From assembly GCA_963665455.1 (NCBI GenBank), contig OY762279.1, positions 248,001-312,000 of the forward strand: a DNA stretch of 64,000 nt, read 5' to 3'. The DNA comes from VXNE01 sp963665455 (GTDB lineage: Bacteria; Pseudomonadota; Gammaproteobacteria; Pseudomonadales; Azotimanducaceae). Below the pieces are notes generated by a model, which was not told where the DNA came from, made no database searches, and was given only the letters and a program-made list of their open reading frames with translations. The translations under genes were made by a program, and so were the position numbers. Each line of letters opens with the position of its first letter. The first letter of the stretch is position 1. This document shows positions 59,613-64,000 of the stretch, one piece after another.

Positions 59613-60423
59613 CGTAGCTGAACGAACGCGGAAGAGCGGAGCGGCGCACCGGTCACCCGGCTCTCGAGGTCGAGCCAGTCGTGGGGGCCCGGCAAGGGGC
59701 GATAGGTAACGTCATCACCGAAGAAGCGCAGGACCAGGGTATGGCGGTCGGGGGTGCGCGCGTCGATCGGTGCGCGGCCATGCAGGCAGTAGGGATGGAC
59801 CACAACGACGTCTCCCGGACGGGTTTCGAACGACACGACGTCCCATGCGCCCGGATCGCGCTCAAGGTCCGCCTCTATGTCGGGTAGCCTCTCGTAGTCG
59901 GCGTCCGGGTACAGGGGCTTGGTCATGTCGTCGGCGTCAGTGTACGTCGTGCCGTTGTAGAGCTTGCCCCGATGCGACCCCCGCACGACCCCCAGCGAGT
60001 TCTGGGCGGGCAGGGGCTCGAAGGGGATCCACAGGTTGACCCAGTGCGAGCCGGCCACCGGCAGGACGGAGTGGTCCTGATGCCAGGGCGAGTGACAGAC
60101 CTTGCCGCCTCCTTGGCGAAGTACTCCTCGCCGAAGTACCAGACATGCTCCGATCCCCAAAGCTCCGCCAAGTATTCGGCAAAGGACGCCTCGTGCAGCA
60201 GTTCCTGCAAGCCGAGCTTCCAGGACTCGGGATGCATGTGATCGACGAAGTGCTCGTGCTCGGTTCCGGCGAAGGCGGTGACGGCACTCCGGCTGGGGTT
60301 GGCCCGCACGTAGTCGTAGCAGGACCTGGCCTTCTCGAACTGTGCCGGCGTGAGCAACTGTTCGGCCAGGTACACGCCGTCTTCCGCGTAGCGCTCTACC
60401 TGGTCCGCGGTGGGCCTTGGCAT
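59609..60423 (-). pseudogene. Phytanoyl-CoA dioxygenase family protein with a one-base frameshift
   Basis: The frame from ATG 60423 (GGAGG nine bases upstream) gives a PhyH N-terminus (ADQVERYAEDGVYLAEQLL, HEHFVDHMHPESWKLGLQEL, HVWYFGEEYFAKEA). The rest of the family text is in the next frame (GKVCHSPWHQDHSVLPVAGS with the metal His-x-Asp, NLWIPFEPLPAQNSLGVVRG, VVVHPYCLHGRAPIDARTPD with the late His and 2OG-binding Arg). Adding one G near 60108 (GAGGCGG to GAGGGCGG) rejoins them. So the gene is either frameshifted or the read has one missing G in a G-rich stretch. Confidence 0.82.
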
Positions 60424-60447
60424 GGCGATCATCCTCCGGGCAGCGCT

Positions 60448-60903
60448 TTAGCCGAGCTTCGTCGAGTCGAAGCTCAGCCAGGTCTCGGCGGCGATCTTCC
60501 ACAGCACGATGTGGTAGAGGACCTTGTCGCCGTCCATGTAGGTGCTTCTGACGTAGGCCTCCCCGCGCTCGTCCCCCTGGTAGCGCTTGCCGACGCCGAT
60601 GAGTTCGACGTCGATGTCGAACTCCTCCTCGAAAGTCACCGGGCCCTCGACCATGACGTATCTCGGCGCGTTCAGATCGGGATCCTGGACGGTGTAGCTC
60701 GCCCGGCCCGCCGCGACCAGCGCCCGGCCCTTCCTCGAGTAGAGGCCGCTGGTGAAGCGCAGTTCGCCATGCTCGGCGTCCCAGCGATGCCAGATGGGGA
60801 CGGAGACGGGGCCACGGCCCTCCCGCGCCACGCTGAGGATTCCGTAGCGCGTCTCCGCGAGAAGCGCCTCCCGCTCCGCCCTGGTCATGGTTGCGACGCT
60901 CAT
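60448..60903 (-). CDS. PPOX-fold protein (pyridoxamine phosphate oxidase-like)
   Basis: 151 residues. The split-barrel pattern: AEREALLAETRYGILSVARE, GPVSVPIWHRWDAEHGELRF, RYVMVEGPVTFEEEFDIDVE and KRYQGDERGEAYVRS. Many relatives bind F420 or FMN. It is the first gene of the three-gene set PPOX-PhyH-CmcJ-like, 24 bases before the PhyH start. Confidence 0.85.
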   Translation of the reverse strand: MSVATMTRAEREALLAETRYGILSVAREGRGPVSVPIWHRWDAEHGELRFTSGLYSRKGRALVAAGRASYTVQDPDLNAPRYVMVEGPVTFEEEFDIDVELIGVGKRYQGDERGEAYVRSTYMDGDKVLYHIVLWKIAAETWLSFDSTKLG

Positions 60904-61035
60904 GGTGCTTGTCTCCCGTCCTGCGAATGCGGCCGCGCGGAGGCTCCGACGCGCACTCGTGCGCAGAACACCGCGAGATGGAATGCGGGAAAGATACTGC
61001 GGTGTGGCGGAGAGTGCTACTCCGGTACCCCGGCC

Positions 61036-61584
61036 TTACTCCGGCACTTGGGACCGACTCCGTTCCCCGCGCATCGCCGGATGGGCCGGGATGAAGTTGT
61101 CCCGATTGGGCATGCGAACGTCGGCCAAGCTCCGCGCATCCATCGGCTGCTCCGCCCCGATGATGCCGTTCAGGAACAGCAGGTACGCGGTCAGTGCGTA
61201 GACTTCGTCGTCGCTGAGGGACCGGGGCGTGAGGTAGGGCATGGCGCGGCGCAGGTAGTCGAACAGGGTGGGCGCGAAGGGCCAGAAACTACCGATGGTC
61301 TTGAGTGGGTCCGGACCGTCGAGGGAACCGTGGCCGCCCGCCAGCACGTCGTTCACCCCTCCGGTGCCGTCGGTACCGTGGCACGCCAGGCAATGCCGCG
61401 CATACACCGTCGCTCCCTCGAGCGCGGTGCCCGAGCCCGGCGGCAACCCGGCGCCGTCGGGTCCGACATCGGTATCCCACGCGGCGACCACGTGCGGGTC
61501 GGCCTCGATGCCGAGCCCCGGGCCTTCCGTGGCCGCTACGGCGCCACCGACGATCACCGCGAGCAGCGCCGCCAAGCTACGCAT
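61036..61584 (-). CDS. c-type cytochrome partner of sulfite dehydrogenase
   Basis: 182 residues with a signal peptide (SLAALLAVIVGGAVAATE) and a single haem site CLACH in GATVYARHCLACHGTDGTGG. The Met ligand is probably in RRAMPYLTPRSLSDDE. The start overlaps the end of the SoxC-like gene by eight bases, so they are coupled. It would take electrons from the molybdenum subunit to the respiratory chain. SoxD proper has two haems; this smaller one-haem form is closer to SorB-type partners. Confidence 0.85.
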   Translation of the reverse strand: MRSLAALLAVIVGGAVAATEGPGLGIEADPHVVAAWDTDVGPDGAGLPPGSGTALEGATVYARHCLACHGTDGTGGVNDVLAGGHGSLDGPDPLKTIGSFWPFAPTLFDYLRRAMPYLTPRSLSDDEVYALTAYLLFLNGIIGAEQPMDARSLADVRMPNRDNFIPAHPAMRGERSRSQVPE

Positions 61585-62857
61585 AGATATTGGTCACTTG
61601 CCCGTCCCCGCCTACGCGCCACGCCTGGATGCCGTTGTAGTGGTAGACGAAGTTCGTGCCCTTCTCGGCGATGATCGCGGCACGGGTCGGTTGCACCGCG
61701 CCGGTGTCGTCCAAGGCTCGGCTCATGAGGACCGCCGGAGCGCCGTTCCAGCGCCACGCCGCGCGAAATCGCGTCACGGACTTGGCGAGGACCGGCTCGG
61801 AGAGCGCCGCCTCGGCCCAGGTCGCGCCCGCGTCCGCGGAAACCTGCACCCGGGTGATGCGGCCGAGCCCGGACCACGCCATCCCCGATATCTGATAGAG
61901 CCCCGGCCCGGAAAGCGCGAGGCCCGGGGACGGCGAGGTGATCACGGACTTCACCTCCATCGGGAACGTGAACATCAGTGATCGCCCGTCGGGCAACAGG
62001 TCCGTATATCTGGCGGTCTCCCCGCGCGTCATGGAGGGCCTTTCCGTCAGCTTGATGCGGCGCAGCCACTTGATGCTCATGTTGCCTTCGTACCCCGGCA
62101 GGAACAGCCGCACCGGATAGCCGTTCTCGGGCCGCAGGCGTTCGCCGTTCTGATACAAGGCGAGCAGCGCGTCGTCCATGGCCTTGGCGAGGGGGACGCT
62201 GCGGGTCACCGCCGCCGCGTCGGCACCCTCGGCCAGCATCCAGTGCGCGGCGGGGTCGACGCCGGCTTCATCGAGCACGACCGACAACGGCACGCCGGTC
62301 CACTCGCTGCACGACACCAGTCCGTGCAACGAAGCGCAGGTCCCGGCCAGGGGCTCGGGGTCGAGGCCGGCCCGGCTGCTGTTGCCCGAACACTCGAGAA
62401 ACTGGATGCGCGAGACCATCGGGTAGCGCGACAGGGCCTCCATGTCGAAGAACAACGGGCGTTTCACCAACCCGTGAACGAGCAGCCGGTGGGCGTCCGG
62501 ATCGATGTCGGGTACGCCGCTGTGGTGGCGTTCGAAGTGCAGGGCATTCGGTGTAATCGTGCCCTCAAGGGACTGCAGGGGCGTCATCGAAATGCCGCAT
62601 CCATCGGTTCCGGGTACGGCCGCGACCAGCCGCCGCACGTCGTCCTCGTGGCCGGAAGGCGCGCCGTAGCTCGTCATGGGGCGCCCGGGGGTGCGCATCC
62701 AGGGCGGCGTCGCCCGGGCCGGAGAGGCCGTCAGCAGCCCCAGTGCGCCGACGCCCAGGCCCGCGGCACCGCGTTTCAGGAATAGGCGGCGGTGCAGCAA
62801 GCCGTTGCCGGCTGCGGGCGTTAGGTCTTCAACGCTCGGCTTGGCCATGGATCGCAT
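61577..62857 (-). CDS. Sulfite dehydrogenase molybdopterin subunit (SoxC-like)
   Basis: 426 residues from ATG 62857 (or ATG 62848). A Tat signal (RRLFLKRGAAGLGVGALGLL) exports the folded enzyme. The Mo-binding Cys is in QFLECSGNSSRAGL; the moco domain continues with YPVRLFLPGYEGNMSIKWLR, and the dimerisation domain with SGLGRITRVQVSADAGATW. It oxidises sulfite or protein-bound sulfane in the periplasm. No soxXYZAB genes are in the window, so a stand-alone sulfite-oxidising role is also possible. Nearby convergent genes do not belong to the sulfur pathway. Confidence 0.9.
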   Translation of the reverse strand: MRSMAKPSVEDLTPAAGNGLLHRRLFLKRGAAGLGVGALGLLTASPARATPPWMRTPGRPMTSYGAPSGHEDDVRRLVAAVPGTDGCGISMTPLQSLEGTITPNALHFERHHSGVPDIDPDAHRLLVHGLVKRPLFFDMEALSRYPMVSRIQFLECSGNSSRAGLDPEPLAGTCASLHGLVSCSEWTGVPLSVVLDEAGVDPAAHWMLAEGADAAAVTRSVPLAKAMDDALLALYQNGERLRPENGYPVRLFLPGYEGNMSIKWLRRIKLTERPSMTRGETARYTDLLPDGRSLMFTFPMEVKSVITSPSPGLALSGPGLYQISGMAWSGLGRITRVQVSADAGATWAEAALSEPVLAKSVTRFRAAWRWNGAPAVLMSRALDDTGAVQPTRAAIIAEKGTNFVYHYNGIQAWRVGGDGQVTNIYA

Positions 62858-63000
62858 TCTGCCATGCGCTGAACGTCGTCACGGCGCGGGGCAGGGCCGC
62901 GACATGGGTTCGAGTTCGACTACGTCGGGGAGACTACGTGCGTATTGGCCGCGTGTCCGTCCGGTGCCGCGTGCCACTCGCCGGAAATCCCACGCTGAGG

Positions 63001-64000
63001 CTACGCGGGCCTGGCGTCCGGGTCGGGGGCGTTTGGCCGCAGCAGGCCGCGGATGCAGGCGAGCAGTTCGTCCGCCGTGCCGCTCTCCATCAGGCACTCG
63101 CCGACCTCCCGCAGGCCGTCCGGGCCCGACACGCTGGACAGGAGCGCCGCCATGTCCTCCGTCGCCGCCGGGCCGAACTTCAGTGCCGCCATCCCGCACA
63201 GCAGGGCGCGTTCCTCCGAGCGGCCCAGTTCGATGCCGCGCTCCATGCCCTCTGAACGGGCTTGGGCGAAGGCGGCGTCGATTGACTCCTCGAGGCGCGA
63301 CGTCACCGGCTCCACTTCCTTCAGTCTCATCAACTCCTCCAGTCCGCGCAGTTCCGCTCCGTACTTCTCCGCCAAAAGCCGCAGCCACGCGGCTACCGTC
63401 TCCCGCAGCCGCGGACTCAACCGGCGAGCCGTGTGCAGCAGCGGCCCCCGTAGCACGCTTGGCAGACCGTCCGCGCCCGCGTACTCGATGGCCGCGATCA
63501 GCGATACGATACTGCCCGGCACGGGCGCCTCGTCCCGGCACCGAACCAAGTCCAGCGGATGGTAGCCCCACGGGTAGAACGCTGCCAGACCCTGCGGCAC
63601 CGACGCCTGGCCGAGGGCCGGCGGTAGCCGGGCGATATCGCTGGCGCGCGTCGGCACGCGCCATCGCGCGGCGCCGTTGTGTATCACGACGCACAGGATC
63701 GGGCACGGCTCGTCCACGCCGACCGTCTCCGAGTCGCGGAGCTCGCGGTACAGCGCGCCACCGTAGTCGAGAAACCGCAGCGCCATGTCCGGGTCCGCCC
63801 TGGACTGGAACTCCAGATGCACGAACAGGTGCGCCGGCCAACGGTCGCGGGCGTCCACGCGGAAGTCCGCGCACCAAACCTGGTCGCCGCGCCGGGCGCG
63901 GAAGTCGCGCGTGACCCACTCTGCGGGCAGTCGCCGTAGCGTGCGCATGTCGAGGTCGCCGAGCAGGTCCGCTCCGAGCGGGCCGGCGGGCGCCGCGAGA
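63001..64000 (-). CDS. Rpn-type PD-(D/E)XK nuclease (YhgA-like), 5' end outside window
   Basis: The frame is open to the right edge, so the start lies beyond 64000 and the first ~30 residues of the family are missing. The part seen has the Rpn/Transposase_31 core: LRRLPAEWVTRDFRARRGDQ, HLFVHLEFQSRADPDMALRF (E-x-Q of the nuclease site), CVVIHNGAARWR and FYPWGYHPLDLVRC. After a charged GMERGIELGRSEE linker comes a helical tail (LLCGMAALKFGPAATEDMAA, SGPDGLREVGECLMESG) that resembles the tails of both Uma2 proteins. Rpn proteins promote RecA-independent recombination; others are toxin-like. Confidence 0.85.
   Translation of the reverse strand, partial: LAAPAGPLGADLLGDLDMRTLRRLPAEWVTRDFRARRGDQVWCADFRVDARDRWPAHLFVHLEFQSRADPDMALRFLDYGGALYRELRDSETVGVDEPCPILCVVIHNGAARWRVPTRASDIARLPPALGQASVPQGLAAFYPWGYHPLDLVRCRDEAPVPGSIVSLIAAIEYAGADGLPSVLRGPLLHTARRLSPRLRETVAAWLRLLAEKYGAELRGLEELMRLKEVEPVTSRLEESIDAAFAQARSEGMERGIELGRSEERALLCGMAALKFGPAATEDMAALLSSVSGPDGLREVGECLMESGTADELLACIRGLLRPNAPDPDARPA

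Overview
The window is a GC-rich, densely coding bacterial chromosome segment with two tRNAs, no rRNA and no CRISPR array. It looks like an aerobic, heterotrophic proteobacterium, most likely a gammaproteobacterium. The pointers are a long-form QueF, a Pseudomonas-type ~490-residue GAPDH, HiPIP, an aa3-type oxidase whose subunit II carries two cytochrome c domains, a SoxCD-like sulfite dehydrogenase, many Fe/2OG-type dioxygenases, CaiB/BaiF CoA-transferase, sulfatase and DUF3604 proteins. Expanded Uma2/Rpn-type nucleases, TA modules and several broken genes are common in host-associated or particle-associated lineages; this lifestyle and the class assignment are inference.

Layout. 1-1.5 kb: end of korA and korB (2-oxoacid:ferredoxin oxidoreductase). 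1.6-2.3 kb: broken HicB-like antitoxin, a 158-bp hairpin repeat and a promoter. 2.3-6.4 kb: GAPDH, GNAT, DUF503, a small membrane protein, a DUF815 ATPase and a PPOX-fold protein. 6.6-8.7 kb: less GC-rich islet (DUF4268, RelE/ParE-like toxin, helical partner) next to tRNA-Glu. 9-17.3 kb: MFS, HiPIP, PhyH, CorC/CNNM, a shortened DUF3604, sulfatase, GST. 17.3-21.7 kb: cox operon (B-A-C-D, minus strand). 22.4-27.5 kb: internally duplicated basic protein, tRNA-Gly, endonuclease V, QueF, CoA-transferase, and a Fur-box-like site ahead of an HhH protein and a ferric-reductase-like membrane protein. 27.5-29 kb: DUF5615 toxin and a Panacea-DUF433 fusion antitoxin, separated by the second 158-bp repeat. 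29-36.7 kb: DUF4097, NCS2 permease, HTH regulator, FG-GAP protein, membrane protein, third 158-bp repeat, full-length DUF3604. 36.7-41.2 kb: SDR remnant, then a minus-strand operon with two near-identical amidohydrolases, an ABM-like protein and a PPOX gene broken by a TAG. 41.4-50.5 kb: Uma2 nuclease, aminotransferase, GNAT, CmcJ/NvfI-like oxidase, fused hydantoinase A/B, second Uma2. 50.7-54.4 kb: molybdenum hydroxylase large subunit and GPH-type transporter. 54.5-57 kb: ParA-like ATPase plus AlbA/Schlafen-type ATP-binding protein, with an inverted-repeat element beyond. 57-62.9 kb: double GFA protein, STAS protein, PPOX-PhyH(frameshifted)-CmcJ-like operon, and SoxC-like sulfite dehydrogenase with its cytochrome. 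63-64 kb: Rpn-type nuclease running off the edge.

Three things stand out. First, a fused antitoxin (Panacea + DUF433) is paired with a DUF5615 toxin and split from it by a repeat insertion that also supplies the antitoxin stop codon. Second, a 158-bp repeat family has three copies of identical length whose hairpin stems show paired compensatory changes. Third, five genes in the window are broken or cut down (HicB frameshift, DUF3604 internal deletion, SDR remnant, PPOX nonsense, PhyH frameshift), which suggests ongoing gene decay or, for the single-base cases, sequencing error.
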